The position numbers were made by a program, and so were the translations under genes. Below, piece by piece: positions 41,938-50,581 of a DNA stretch of 64,000 bases. Position 1 is the first letter of the stretch. Every line of letters begins with the position of its first letter. This stretch comes from Treponema sp. (GTDB taxonomy: Bacteria; Spirochaetota; Spirochaetia; Treponematales; Treponemataceae): positions 45,847 to 109,846 of the forward strand of contig JAKSTI010000004.1 in NCBI GenBank assembly GCA_024402665.1, given 5' to 3'. The notes under the pieces are model-generated. The model saw only the letters and a program-made list of their open reading frames with translations. It had not been told where the DNA came from and ran no database searches.

Positions 41938-42040
41938 ATGAAATGCACCCTATGAAATTGGTATTCCTCATAATTTATCCCATTCCCATAGAGAATCCTT
42001 ATAGATTTTTTTCCGATTTCAATTTATTTTTATAATACTC

Positions 42041-43402
42041 ATGAAACTAGGACTTTTTTCTGACAAGATTTTTTACACGAAACTCACAAAACTTACTTTC
42101 CCAATCGTTATGCAGAGTTTAATGCTGGCGGCAGTTGCTGCAGCAGATGCCCTTATGCTCGGAAGTGTAGAGCAAAACTCTATGGCGGCAGTTTCTTTGG
42201 CAACACAAATTCAGTTTATTCAGAATATGATTCTTTCCGCCATTGTTACAGCCGCCTCAATTTTAGGTGCACAGTATTGGGGAAAGAAAGATATTCGCAC
42301 CCTTAAAGATATTTTTACCATGAGTTTAAAGTACTCAGTTTTTTTTGATGTCCTTTTCTGGGCTGCCTGTGTTTTTGCCCCAAAATATTTAATGCTGCTT
42401 TTTGCCAGTGATTCAGAACTAATTGAAATAGGAATCAAATATTTACAGATAGCTGGTTGGTCCTATCTTATAACAGGCATTTCTCAATGTTATCTCACAA
42501 TCATGAAAGTAAGTGACCATGCAAAACAATCTGCCATAATTAGTTCAGGTGCGGTCATATTGAATATTATCTTAAATGCAGTTTTCATATATGGACTTTT
42601 TGGACTTCCTGCAATGGGTGTTCAAGGTGCAGCAATTGCAACATTAATCGCCCGCGGTGTTGAACTTTTATGGTCTGTTTCGTACTCGTTTAGGAAAGAT
42701 TTCATAGCTCCAGATTTTAAACGTTTCTTCTATTATAACAAGCAACTTTCTATGGATTTCTTAAAATGTCTCTTGCCGTTGCTTGGAGCCTGCCTTTTCT
42801 GGGGCGTTGGTTTTACATCTTACACTGCCTTCATGGGGCACCTTGGTCCAGATTCAGCCGCATCGAATTCTATAGCATCAGTAGTACGTGATCTTGTATG
42901 TTGTTTCTGTAATGGTATTTCAAATGGTGGGGGTATTCTTGTAGGTAATGAACTTGGAGCAGGGAATCTTGAAAAAGGAAAATTATATGGGGACCGTCTC
43001 ATGTGGCTTTCGGTAATAATAGGATTTGCATCAACATTCCTTATGCTTCTTCTTACACCAATAGTGATGCACTTTATAAAACTTTCAGATGGAGCCCATT
43101 CTCTGTTACTTGGAATGATGGTGATTATGTCTGTTTATATGATTGGTCGTACAATTAATTCTGTTGTAATAAATGGAATTTTTGCCGCTGGCGGAGATAC
43201 TTTGTTTGATGTGTATAGCCTTGCAGTTGTGATGTGGGGATTAGCAGTCCCACTTGCCGCTTTGGGAACATTCGTTTTTCACTGGCCGGTGCTGATAGTT
43301 TATGCCTGTACCTGTGTTGATGAAGTTGGAAAAATCCCATGGGTTTTGATTCATTATAAAAAATACAAATGGGTAAAGGATCTGACACGAGAAATTGAAT
43401 AG
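42041..43402 (+). CDS. MATE family efflux transporter
   Basis: The 453-residue transporter has the twelve-helix MATE layout with two homologous halves (KLTKLTFPIVMQSLMLAAVA near the start; CLLPLLGACLFWGVGFTSYT in the second half) and the family motif around MLGSVEQNSMAAVSLATQI. It exports drugs or metabolites in exchange for sodium ions or protons. No Shine-Dalgarno sequence precedes the ATG; a TATAAT lies 4 bases upstream, so the promoter-start relation is unclear. It is 33 bases ahead of the Tet(M)-like gene and may share its transcript. Confidence 0.92.
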   Translation: MKLGLFSDKIFYTKLTKLTFPIVMQSLMLAAVAAADALMLGSVEQNSMAAVSLATQIQFIQNMILSAIVTAASILGAQYWGKKDIRTLKDIFTMSLKYSVFFDVLFWAACVFAPKYLMLLFASDSELIEIGIKYLQIAGWSYLITGISQCYLTIMKVSDHAKQSAIISSGAVILNIILNAVFIYGLFGLPAMGVQGAAIATLIARGVELLWSVSYSFRKDFIAPDFKRFFYYNKQLSMDFLKCLLPLLGACLFWGVGFTSYTAFMGHLGPDSAASNSIASVVRDLVCCFCNGISNGGGILVGNELGAGNLEKGKLYGDRLMWLSVIIGFASTFLMLLLTPIVMHFIKLSDGAHSLLLGMMVIMSVYMIGRTINSVVINGIFAAGGDTLFDVYSLAVVMWGLAVPLAALGTFVFHWPVLIVYACTCVDEVGKIPWVLIHYKKYKWVKDLTREIE

Positions 43403-43435
43403 AAAAGGATTTTGAATCTGATTTAGGAACTGATT

Positions 43436-45340
43436 ATGGCAAAACTGATTACCGGAATTCTAGCCCATGTTGATGCTGGAAAAACTACTCTCTCAGAAGC
43501 TCTTCTTTATAAAACCGGAGCAATTCGAAATCTTGGACGGGTTGATTCTAAAAATGCATTTCTTGATAACAATTCTATTGAACGGGAACGTGGAATTACA
43601 ATTTTTTCAAAGCAGGCTGTTCTTAATGATAAAATTACTTTAATCGATACTCCAGGACACGTAGATTTTAGTGCCGAAATGGAACGTACGCTTTCTGTCC
43701 TTGATGCTGCAATCCTTTTAATAAATGCATCTGATGGAATCCAGTCTCATACAAAAACATTATGGTCTTTGTTAACATCACATAAAATTCCAACAATCAT
43801 TTTTGTAAATAAAATGGATATGCCAGATACAAACCGCGCTGATTTGCTTGCCAGATTGAAAAATGGGTTTTCAGAAGGAATTGTAGATTTTACAGATGAA
43901 ACAGCTGCTGATGCTGACTCTTTTTATGAAGAAATAGCATCTTGTGATGATTTTCTAATGGAAAAATATCTTAACGGCGAATCAATTACCAGTAATGAAA
44001 TATGTAGTGCAATCTCTGACAGGAAAATTTTCCCATGTATATTTGGTTCTGCCCTAAAATTAGATGGAATAGATAAACTACTTAAGGTTTTGAATGATTA
44101 TTTCAAGGTTCCTGATTACGAAGGAAATGATTTTGGATGTATTGTCTATAAAATTTCAAAAGATAAACAGGGTAACAGATTAACTCATTTAAAAGTGACT
44201 GGTGGAATTCTTAAAGTAAAAGATACTCTTGGTGAAGAAAAGGTTAATGAGGTTCGTGTATATTCTGGCGAAAAATATGAGATGGCAAAAGAAATCTCTG
44301 CAGGAGAAGTCTGTACTGTTACAGGATTGAAGGAATCTGCAGCAGGAAAGACTTACGGTGCTGCAAAGGGGGATGGAAATTATAAAATCGAGCCGGCACT
44401 TATTTATTCAGTAATATATCCTTCTGAAATTGATACTCCCAAAATGCTTCATATCCTCCGTGAACTGGAAGAGGAATTACCTGAAATCAAAGTTGAATAT
44501 TCAGAACAAAATAGTGAAATCTGTGTAATGCTTATGGGGGAAGTTCAGACTGAAGTTATAAAACAATTGCTTTTAGACCGTTACAATCTTTCCATTGATT
44601 TTGGGGAAGGTCGTATAGCATATAAAGAAACAATCCTTGAACCTGTAATTGGGGTAGGGCATTATGAGCCTCTTCGTCATTATGCAGAAGTTCACATAAA
44701 ACTTTCCCCTTTACCGTTAGGGTCCGGGCTTCGTTTTATCAGTAAACTTAGTGTTGATGTTCTTGATACAAACTGGCAGCGACTGATTATGACACATCTA
44801 AAAGAAAAACAGCATATCGGAGTTCTTACAGGAAGTCCTATTACTGATATGGAACTTGAGGTTGTAGCTGGGCGAGCACATTTAAAGCATACAGAAGGTG
44901 GAGATTTCCGTCAGTCAACATATCGCGCAATCCGTCATGGGTTGATGTATTCAAAATCCGTTTTACTGGAACCTGTTTATAGTTATGAAATTGTTGTTCC
45001 GGAAGTTTGTACAGGCCGCGTTATGTCTGATATGGAAAAAATGCATGGAACCTGTATTCTGGAAGAAAGTAAAGGCGGATTCACAACTCTTCATGGAAAG
45101 GTACCGGTTGCAACTATGAAGAATTATATGAATGAAGTTCGGGCTTATACAAAGGGTCAAGGAACATTATGTCTTGCTTTGGATGGTTTTCAGCGATGCC
45201 ATAATGAAAGTGAAGTTATTAATCAGCGCGGTTACAATCCTGATGCAGATCTTGAGAATCCAGCCGGAAGTGTTTTTTGTTCCCACGGTGCCGGTTTTTT
45301 AGTAAAATGGGATGAAGTAAATAATTACAAACATATATAA
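43436..45340 (+). CDS. Tet(M)/Tet(O)-like ribosomal protection GTPase, EF-G homologue
   Basis: The 634-residue translational GTPase has G1 AHVDAGKTT (residues 9-17), RGITI, G3 DTPGHVDF, G4 NKMD, and the domain order of tetracycline ribosomal protection proteins, ending at about the same length (around 640). The C-terminal region keeps YSYEIVVPEVCTGRVMSDME. It is much too short for EF-G (about 690). It could remove tetracycline-like drugs from the ribosome, or be a diverged housekeeping relative; the low-GC composition matches its neighbours, giving no sign of recent transfer. A MATE gene lies on each side. Confidence 0.85.
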   Translation: MAKLITGILAHVDAGKTTLSEALLYKTGAIRNLGRVDSKNAFLDNNSIERERGITIFSKQAVLNDKITLIDTPGHVDFSAEMERTLSVLDAAILLINASDGIQSHTKTLWSLLTSHKIPTIIFVNKMDMPDTNRADLLARLKNGFSEGIVDFTDETAADADSFYEEIASCDDFLMEKYLNGESITSNEICSAISDRKIFPCIFGSALKLDGIDKLLKVLNDYFKVPDYEGNDFGCIVYKISKDKQGNRLTHLKVTGGILKVKDTLGEEKVNEVRVYSGEKYEMAKEISAGEVCTVTGLKESAAGKTYGAAKGDGNYKIEPALIYSVIYPSEIDTPKMLHILRELEEELPEIKVEYSEQNSEICVMLMGEVQTEVIKQLLLDRYNLSIDFGEGRIAYKETILEPVIGVGHYEPLRHYAEVHIKLSPLPLGSGLRFISKLSVDVLDTNWQRLIMTHLKEKQHIGVLTGSPITDMELEVVAGRAHLKHTEGGDFRQSTYRAIRHGLMYSKSVLLEPVYSYEIVVPEVCTGRVMSDMEKMHGTCILEESKGGFTTLHGKVPVATMKNYMNEVRAYTKGQGTLCLALDGFQRCHNESEVINQRGYNPDADLENPAGSVFCSHGAGFLVKWDEVNNYKHI

Positions 45341-45371
45341 CGAAATTCGCAGGATATTTGTAGAATTCAAT

Positions 45372-45504
45372 AGGGGACAGACCCCTATTCTAATCCGAAG
45401 CTGCGTTGCAGCTTCAACCACTATAGCAGGGGTGATGGGGCGGCAATGAGTCCCAGCGAGAGAGACTAGAGTTGAAAAAGAAATTCAATAGGGGACAGAC
45501 CCCT
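45372..45504. repeat. repeat B copy 1, bounded by REP15 copies
   Basis: REP15 at 45372-45386 is followed by repeat B (45391-45504): TAATCCGAAGCTGCGTTGCA, a hairpin GAAGCTGC/GCAGCTTC, then a conserved stretch with GGGGCGGCAATGAGTCCCAG, and a second REP15 at 45490-45504. It closely matches the copy at 46901-47014 in the same orientation. Confidence 0.85.
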
Positions 45505-45520
45505 AATATTTGGAGAAGAA

Positions 45521-46903
45521 ATGGATACTCAATTAGATAAAAGCTTAAATACAAAAGAATTATACAGCTGGACACTAAAACTGGCTTTGCCGATTATGAT
45601 TCAGAATCTCATTAGTACCCTTGTAAATACTGCTGATACATTCATGCTTGGGTATGTTGGGCAGTCTGCAATGGCTGCAACTTCATTGGCAAATCAGTAT
45701 ACTTTTGTGTTATTTTGTGTATTCTTCGGAATGGCAACAGGAACTTCTGTTTTGTGTGCTCAGTATTGGGGAAAGGGCGATAAAAATACAATTGAACGAA
45801 TTGTAGGACTTGCTTTACGATACGGATTGGTAGCTTCAATTATTTTTACATTGGGATCATTCTTTTTTCCAGCTCAAATCATGAAGTTGTTTTCTTCAAG
45901 TCCAGAAACTATTGAAATAGGTGCCAAGTATCTTCGTATTGTTTCCATTTCGTTTATTTTTATGGCAATTTCACAGGTTTATCTGAGTGCTTTGCGTAGT
46001 ATTGGAAAAGTTGTTTTTCCATCAGTAGTGGCTGTTGTATCTCTTGTTGTAAACATCTTTTTTAATGCAAGTTTTATTTTTGGATTTTTTGGTCTCCCTA
46101 AACTTGGTGTTGTTGGAGTTGCTCTTGGAACAGTTTTAGCCCGTATTACAGAAGCAGTGCTTTGTATTTGTTTTTCTTTCAAAAGTGGAATCCGAATAAA
46201 TATTAGAGCTTTCTTTGCACCTGCTGGCATATTAAATCGTGATTTTTTGACAATCAGTTTGCCTTCAATCGGTAATGATCTAATCTGGAGTCTTGCAACT
46301 ACAGTATTTACAATCATTCTTGGACACCTGGGGGATGATATTGTAGCTGCCAACGCTGTTGCGATGATGGTTGTTAATATTGGTGCAATTGCTATGCGTG
46401 GATTTGCAAATGCTACAACAATTGTAATAGGGCAGGCATTAGGTGCAAATCAAATTGAAGAAACCAAAAAATATGCTGGAAAATTACTCAGGCTTACAGT
46501 TTATGTTTCATTAGCCGGTTGTATTGTGATAGTTGTCCTACGACCATTTATTATGAATTTTTATTCAAGCAAACTTACAGCGCAGGCAATTTCATTTCTT
46601 GGTTCTATGATGTTTATGACTACTTATAGAATGATCGGTGAAGGAGTTAATACTTGTCTTATCTGTGGATGTTTCCGTGGGGGTGGTGACACCAAATACG
46701 GATTTATTATGGATACGATAATGATGTGGGGTGTAGCGATTCCGTTGATGGCTATTGCTGCTTATGTTTTCAAACTTCCTGCAATCTGGGTATATTTTGT
46801 CATGACTCTTGATGAAATCATTAAAATGCCAATCTTCTTTGGTCATTTCCTAAAATATAAGTGGATGAAAAACATCACCCGCAATGAATCAGAACTACTC
46901 TAA
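45521..46903 (+). CDS. MATE family efflux transporter, second copy type
   Basis: The 460-residue MATE transporter (SWTLKLALPIMIQNLISTLV, VNTADTFMLGYVGQSAMAAT, second half LTISLPSIGNDLIWSLATTV) is only distantly like the one at 42041, so this is not a recent duplication. The gene lies exactly between two direct copies of repeat B. Its TAA stop (46901-46903) is formed by the first bases of the downstream copy. TGGAGAAG precedes the ATG. Substrate unknown. Confidence 0.92.
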   Translation: MDTQLDKSLNTKELYSWTLKLALPIMIQNLISTLVNTADTFMLGYVGQSAMAATSLANQYTFVLFCVFFGMATGTSVLCAQYWGKGDKNTIERIVGLALRYGLVASIIFTLGSFFFPAQIMKLFSSSPETIEIGAKYLRIVSISFIFMAISQVYLSALRSIGKVVFPSVVAVVSLVVNIFFNASFIFGFFGLPKLGVVGVALGTVLARITEAVLCICFSFKSGIRINIRAFFAPAGILNRDFLTISLPSIGNDLIWSLATTVFTIILGHLGDDIVAANAVAMMVVNIGAIAMRGFANATTIVIGQALGANQIEETKKYAGKLLRLTVYVSLAGCIVIVVLRPFIMNFYSSKLTAQAISFLGSMMFMTTYRMIGEGVNTCLICGCFRGGGDTKYGFIMDTIMMWGVAIPLMAIAAYVFKLPAIWVYFVMTLDEIIKMPIFFGHFLKYKWMKNITRNESELL

Positions 46904-47014
46904 TCCGAAGCTGCGGTGCAGCTTCAACCGCTATAGCAGGGGTGCCGGGGCGGCAATGAGCCCCAGCGAGAGAGACTGGAGTTAAAGAAGAAATTCTATA
47001 GGGGTCTGTCCCCT
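46901..47014. repeat. repeat B copy 2, ending in REP15
   Basis: The copy starts TAATCCGAAGCTGCGGTGCA and ends with REP15 at 47000-47014. The hairpin GAAGCTGC ggt GCAGCTTC and the GGGGCGGCAATGAGCCCC stem are both perfect here. It begins inside the stop codon of the MATE gene. Confidence 0.85.
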
Positions 47015-47042
47015 CAAAAAAAACATTATAGGAGTTCCATTA

Positions 47043-47750
47043 ATGAAAAAATTAGGTCTGATCGGCGGAACTGGGCCGGAATCCACATTGGTTTATTATA
47101 AAGAAATCAATCGGCAGGTGAATGAAGCAACTGGTGGAAAACAATTCCCTGAAATTGCAATTGAAAGTGTGAATCTTTTTAAAGCCCTGAATCTTGTCAG
47201 CGAAAAACGTTACGACGAACTGGAATCCTATTTGTTACAGGCAGCCCAGAATCTTCAGAACGGTGGCGCAGATATTATTGCCCTTACCGCAGGAACAATG
47301 CACCTTGTTTACGATCGCCTTAAATCAAAAATCGCAAAACCATTTATCAGTATTCCTCAGACCGTAGCAGAATATGCAGTCGAATGCGGCTACAAAAGGC
47401 TGGGACTTTTAGGCACAATCTTTACAATGGAGAATACTTTCCTTACAAACCCATTTACAGATTGTGGAATAGAAGTTTTTGTTCCCGAAGAAGCTGACCG
47501 TATTACCATAAATCAAATTATTGGTGGAGAACTGGAATATGGTATTGTAAAAGAGGAATCCCGCCAGAAACTAATTTCAGAAATCAAAAAAATGAAGCAG
47601 AATTGGAGAATTGATGGTATAATACTTGGGTGTACAGAACTTCCACTTGCGCTGAACAGCCAGAATTGCCCTGTAGCATGTCTTGATATTATGGAAATCC
47701 ATATCAGGAAGCTTGTTCAGATGCTTGTAGAAGATAAAACAAAATCGTGA
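47043..47750 (+). CDS. aspartate/glutamate racemase family protein with altered first active site
   Basis: The 235-residue protein has the family opening KLGLIGGTGPEST and the second catalytic cysteine C197 in IILGCTELPLAL. The first site, normally (C/T)NTxH, reads TAGTMH, so the position four before H87 is Ala83 and the only nearby hydroxyl is Thr82. Ordinary two-cysteine racemases need both residues; YgeA-type enzymes use Thr in place of the first Cys. It may be a one-base enzyme, an inactive relative, or have a changed reaction. GGAG lies before the ATG, right after a repeat B copy. Confidence 0.82.
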   Translation: MKKLGLIGGTGPESTLVYYKEINRQVNEATGGKQFPEIAIESVNLFKALNLVSEKRYDELESYLLQAAQNLQNGGADIIALTAGTMHLVYDRLKSKIAKPFISIPQTVAEYAVECGYKRLGLLGTIFTMENTFLTNPFTDCGIEVFVPEEADRITINQIIGGELEYGIVKEESRQKLISEIKKMKQNWRIDGIILGCTELPLALNSQNCPVACLDIMEIHIRKLVQMLVEDKTKS

Positions 47751-47771
47751 TTTATAAAAGGAATTGTAATT

Positions 47772-48422
47772 ATGTCAAAAAAACGAATCGCTGATATTAT
47801 CATTAATCTGATAATGTTTATTTCTACTGCTTATGCTTTGCTTTGCTATTTTTTAGGACCTGCAGATGCTTTTGGTTCTCATGGCGTTGCTTGTTTTAAA
47901 TTCTTCACAACAGATTCAAATATTCTTGTTGCGGTCGCTTCGTTATTGTGTGCAATATTTCTGTTCAAAAAAACAGAGATTCCACAGTGGGTAATGGTTT
48001 TAAAATTCGCCGGAACTATTTCAGTAACAGTCACTTTTTTGACAGTTCTTTTATTCCTTGCTCCAATGGGTGTCTTGAAAACAGGACATTTTGAAACAGT
48101 ATTTTTGTATTTTGCAGGTAATGCTTTCTTACTTCATTTTTCAACACCAGTTCTTTCTATTATATCTACAACAATTCTTGAAAAAGAATATCCAATTTCC
48201 AAAAAGCAGTCTCTCTGCGGTGTTTTACCAACACTTGTTTATGCAGTAATTTATCTTTTTATGGTAGTTATCTTTCATAAGTGGGAAGATTTCTACGGTT
48301 TTACTTTTGGCGGAAGATATCAGTTTGTTCCAATCGTAATTATTGTGATGGGCTTGTTCAGTCTGATTTTGTGTCTTTGCGAATATAAAATTATGAATCA
48401 CAAAGGAGCAAAAAAGGATTAA
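47772..48422 (+). CDS. six-helix membrane protein, FAR-17a/AIG1 (Pr6Pr)-like
   Basis: The 216-residue protein has six predicted membrane helices. The segments FFTTDSNILVAVASLLCA and LHFSTPVLSIISTTILE match the pattern of bacterial FAR-17a/AIG1-like membrane proteins, whose eukaryotic relatives hydrolyse fatty acid esters of hydroxy fatty acids. The Thr in FTTDSN and the His in LHFSTP are at the positions used for catalysis in that family. It follows the racemase gene by 21 bases and precedes the AlkD-like gene by 6. Confidence 0.65.
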   Translation: MSKKRIADIIINLIMFISTAYALLCYFLGPADAFGSHGVACFKFFTTDSNILVAVASLLCAIFLFKKTEIPQWVMVLKFAGTISVTVTFLTVLLFLAPMGVLKTGHFETVFLYFAGNAFLLHFSTPVLSIISTTILEKEYPISKKQSLCGVLPTLVYAVIYLFMVVIFHKWEDFYGFTFGGRYQFVPIVIIVMGLFSLILCLCEYKIMNHKGAKKD

Positions 48423-48428
48423 TGAATT

Positions 48429-49112
48429 ATGGGCAGAATTGAAGAAATATTATTTTCACATCAGGATGAAAAGTATGGAGATTTTATTTCAAAGCTGATT
48501 CCAACTTTACCCCGGGAAAAATTTATTGGAATCCGTTCGCCCGAATATAAAAAAATCTATAAAGAACTGAAAACTCTGCCGGAAGTAGAGATTCAAACTT
48601 TTCTCAAATCCCTTCCTCATAAGTGGCACGAAGAAAACGCACTTCATATGATGATTATATCAAAATCCACTGACTTTGATGAATGCATTTCTTTGCTTGA
48701 AGCTTTTATTCCTTATGTTGATAACTGGGCAATAAGTGACGGCCTTTCTTCAAAACCATTTAAAAAAAATCCTGAAAAACTTGTTCCTTACATAAAAAAA
48801 TGGATTGAAAATCCACAACCATACTCAAAACGAGTTGCAATGATTCTTCTGAAAAAATATTATCTCCAGGAAAATTTCAACATCGAATATCTGGAATGGG
48901 CCGCAAAAATCCGAAGTGAAGAATATTATGTAAATATGATGATCGCCTGGCTCTTTGCCGATGCCCTTGTTTTTCAGTGGGATGTCGCAGTTAGTTTTCT
49001 TACTTCCCATAGTCTTGAAAAATGGACCCACAATAAATCAATTCAGAAAGCCTGTGAAAGTTTTAGAATCACTGATGAGCAGAAAAAGTATTTGAAGGAG
49101 TTAAAATATTAA
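48429..49112 (+). CDS. DNA alkylation repair protein (AlkD-like HEAT repeat)
   Basis: The 227-residue all-helical protein matches the AlkC/AlkD family (PREKFIGIRSPEYKKIYKEL; HKWHEENALHMMIISK; YVDNWAISDGLSSKPF), which wraps DNA with HEAT-like repeats and removes bulky or positively charged alkyl bases. The WxxxD/DNWA arrangement near residue 96 corresponds to the active-site region. It is a cytoplasmic repair enzyme, co-directional and closely spaced with both neighbours. Confidence 0.85.
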   Translation: MGRIEEILFSHQDEKYGDFISKLIPTLPREKFIGIRSPEYKKIYKELKTLPEVEIQTFLKSLPHKWHEENALHMMIISKSTDFDECISLLEAFIPYVDNWAISDGLSSKPFKKNPEKLVPYIKKWIENPQPYSKRVAMILLKKYYLQENFNIEYLEWAAKIRSEEYYVNMMIAWLFADALVFQWDVAVSFLTSHSLEKWTHNKSIQKACESFRITDEQKKYLKELKY

Positions 49113-49115
49113 AAT

Positions 49116-49652
49116 ATGGTTATTCTGATTGGCGGCTCTTCTCATGTAGGAAAAACACTTATTTCGCAGAAACTTATAGAAAAATATCACTATCCTTGTA
49201 CAAGTCTTGATCATCTTAAAATGGGATTCATTCGCAGTGGTCGAACAGAGCTGACTGTAAATGATGATTATAAAATGCGTTACTGGTTGTGGCCTTTTGC
49301 GGCAGAAATGGTAAAAACTGCAATCGAAAATAATCAGAATATGATTCTAGAAGGTTGCTATATTCCTGGTGAATGGAAAGACAGTTTTTCAGAAGATTAT
49401 CTTAAGGAAATCCGTTGTGTTTTTATTGTAATGAGCGAAAATTACCTTAGAAAGAATTTTCAGTCTTTGTACGATTATGCAAATGTAATTGAGAAACGCC
49501 TTGATGATCAGCTTGATTTAGAAAGATTGATTAATTGCAGTAAAGAATTTAAAGAAGAATGCATCAACCAGAATATTCCTTACATTGAAATAGATAAGGA
49601 ATATAATCTGGAAGAAATACTTAATCAGATTTATAAAATCTGTTGTGCGTAA
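49116..49652 (+). CDS. P-loop kinase-like nucleotide-binding protein
   Basis: The 178-residue protein starts MVILIGGSSHVGKTLISQKL with a Walker A motif (GGSSHVGKT). It shows a substrate-side SLDHLKMGFIRSG segment and NMILEGCYIPG, as in small AAA-type kinases related to 2-phosphoglycerate or shikimate kinase and zeta-like proteins. The substrate cannot be read. It begins 4 bases after the AlkD-like gene; its end overlaps the convergent carrier gene by 22 bases. Confidence 0.7.
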   Translation: MVILIGGSSHVGKTLISQKLIEKYHYPCTSLDHLKMGFIRSGRTELTVNDDYKMRYWLWPFAAEMVKTAIENNQNMILEGCYIPGEWKDSFSEDYLKEIRCVFIVMSENYLRKNFQSLYDYANVIEKRLDDQLDLERLINCSKEFKEECINQNIPYIEIDKEYNLEEILNQIYKICCA

Positions 49653-50572
49653 ACACTTACAATTGAGAAGATTATCAGCGAGATAATAATCTGAAGACTG
49701 AGGAATCCGGATGTGAACTCAATTGCTTTTTTGTCTGTTGCGTACATACTAAGCAAAAATGATGTTGGCGCAAAGAAGTAAACATAAAGTGCTACTTTTA
49801 ATGCAGGAGAAAGCCCGATTGTTGCAGAAATAATTGCAAGTGTGATAATACAAAGCACAATCTGCAGAATGTAACGGAAAACAGCGAGTTTCAATCCTTT
49901 TCCAAGAACACTCATATCAAAAACAAGTCCTGAACCAATACAAATCAAAATGATTGGTGAAAGTGGCTGGATGAAGAAATTTGTTACTTTTGTATAAAGA
50001 CCGGCTGCTGAAGAATTATCAATAATATCTCCAAGATGGAAGGCTGCGCCAATGAATCCTAATACTACAGAAATAATCAGTGGATTTGTTACAATTGATT
50101 TTGTGATTTCCTGTTTTGTCATCGACTGACCTGCCAGCATTTTTAATCCGGTTGCCATAACTGTAAAACAGAAAACGCCGCTGAAAATATCCATAGAAAC
50201 TATGCTGAACATTGCGTCACTTTTCTGACCAACAAGTAATGCAATTAACGCCCAGCAAAAAAGTCCGCCTTCGTAAGTTGGCATTGCATAAGGAACATAG
50301 CCATTTATTTCTGGAGAGAAAAATCGTTTAAAAAGAAATCCTAATCCAAATGCTGTAAAAAGAATGAATAATTCAAGGGCAATCAGAACAAGCGAATCCT
50401 TTGTAAAATTTCCGTGAATCAAAGTATCAAAAGCAAGAACCGGAAGAAATACATTTGTAGAAAGACTCTTCAAACAGGAAATGCCATTATCTGAAAGAAT
50501 GTTGATTTTTTTAAGAAGTTTCCCCAATGCAATCATCAGGAAAACAGGAACTATTGTTTCTAAAATTGTCAT
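49631..50572 (-). CDS. AEC (auxin efflux carrier) family transporter
   Basis: The 313-residue membrane protein has two bundles of about five helices (PVFLMIALGKLLKKINIL at the start, LCIGSGLVFDMSVLGKGLKL in the second half). The AEC family exports or exchanges small carboxylates such as malate or malonate. It lies 9 bases after the mscS-like gene on the same strand, suggesting an operon. A second, only distantly similar AEC gene lies at 51681. Confidence 0.88.
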   Translation of the reverse strand: MTILETIVPVFLMIALGKLLKKINILSDNGISCLKSLSTNVFLPVLAFDTLIHGNFTKDSLVLIALELFILFTAFGLGFLFKRFFSPEINGYVPYAMPTYEGGLFCWALIALLVGQKSDAMFSIVSMDIFSGVFCFTVMATGLKMLAGQSMTKQEITKSIVTNPLIISVVLGFIGAAFHLGDIIDNSSAAGLYTKVTNFFIQPLSPIILICIGSGLVFDMSVLGKGLKLAVFRYILQIVLCIITLAIISATIGLSPALKVALYVYFFAPTSFLLSMYATDKKAIEFTSGFLSLQIIISLIIFSIVSVYAQQIL

Positions 50573-50581
50573 AATAACCTG

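Noticed and set aside
43155..43388. 77-codon frame antisense to the MATE gene, and similar antisense frames under trpB, tldD and others
   Set aside because: All lie under well-recognised genes and lack family resemblance or translation signals.
43436..45340. elongation factor G
   Set aside because: At 634 residues with the domain pattern of ribosomal protection proteins it is too short and lacks the EF-G-specific regions.
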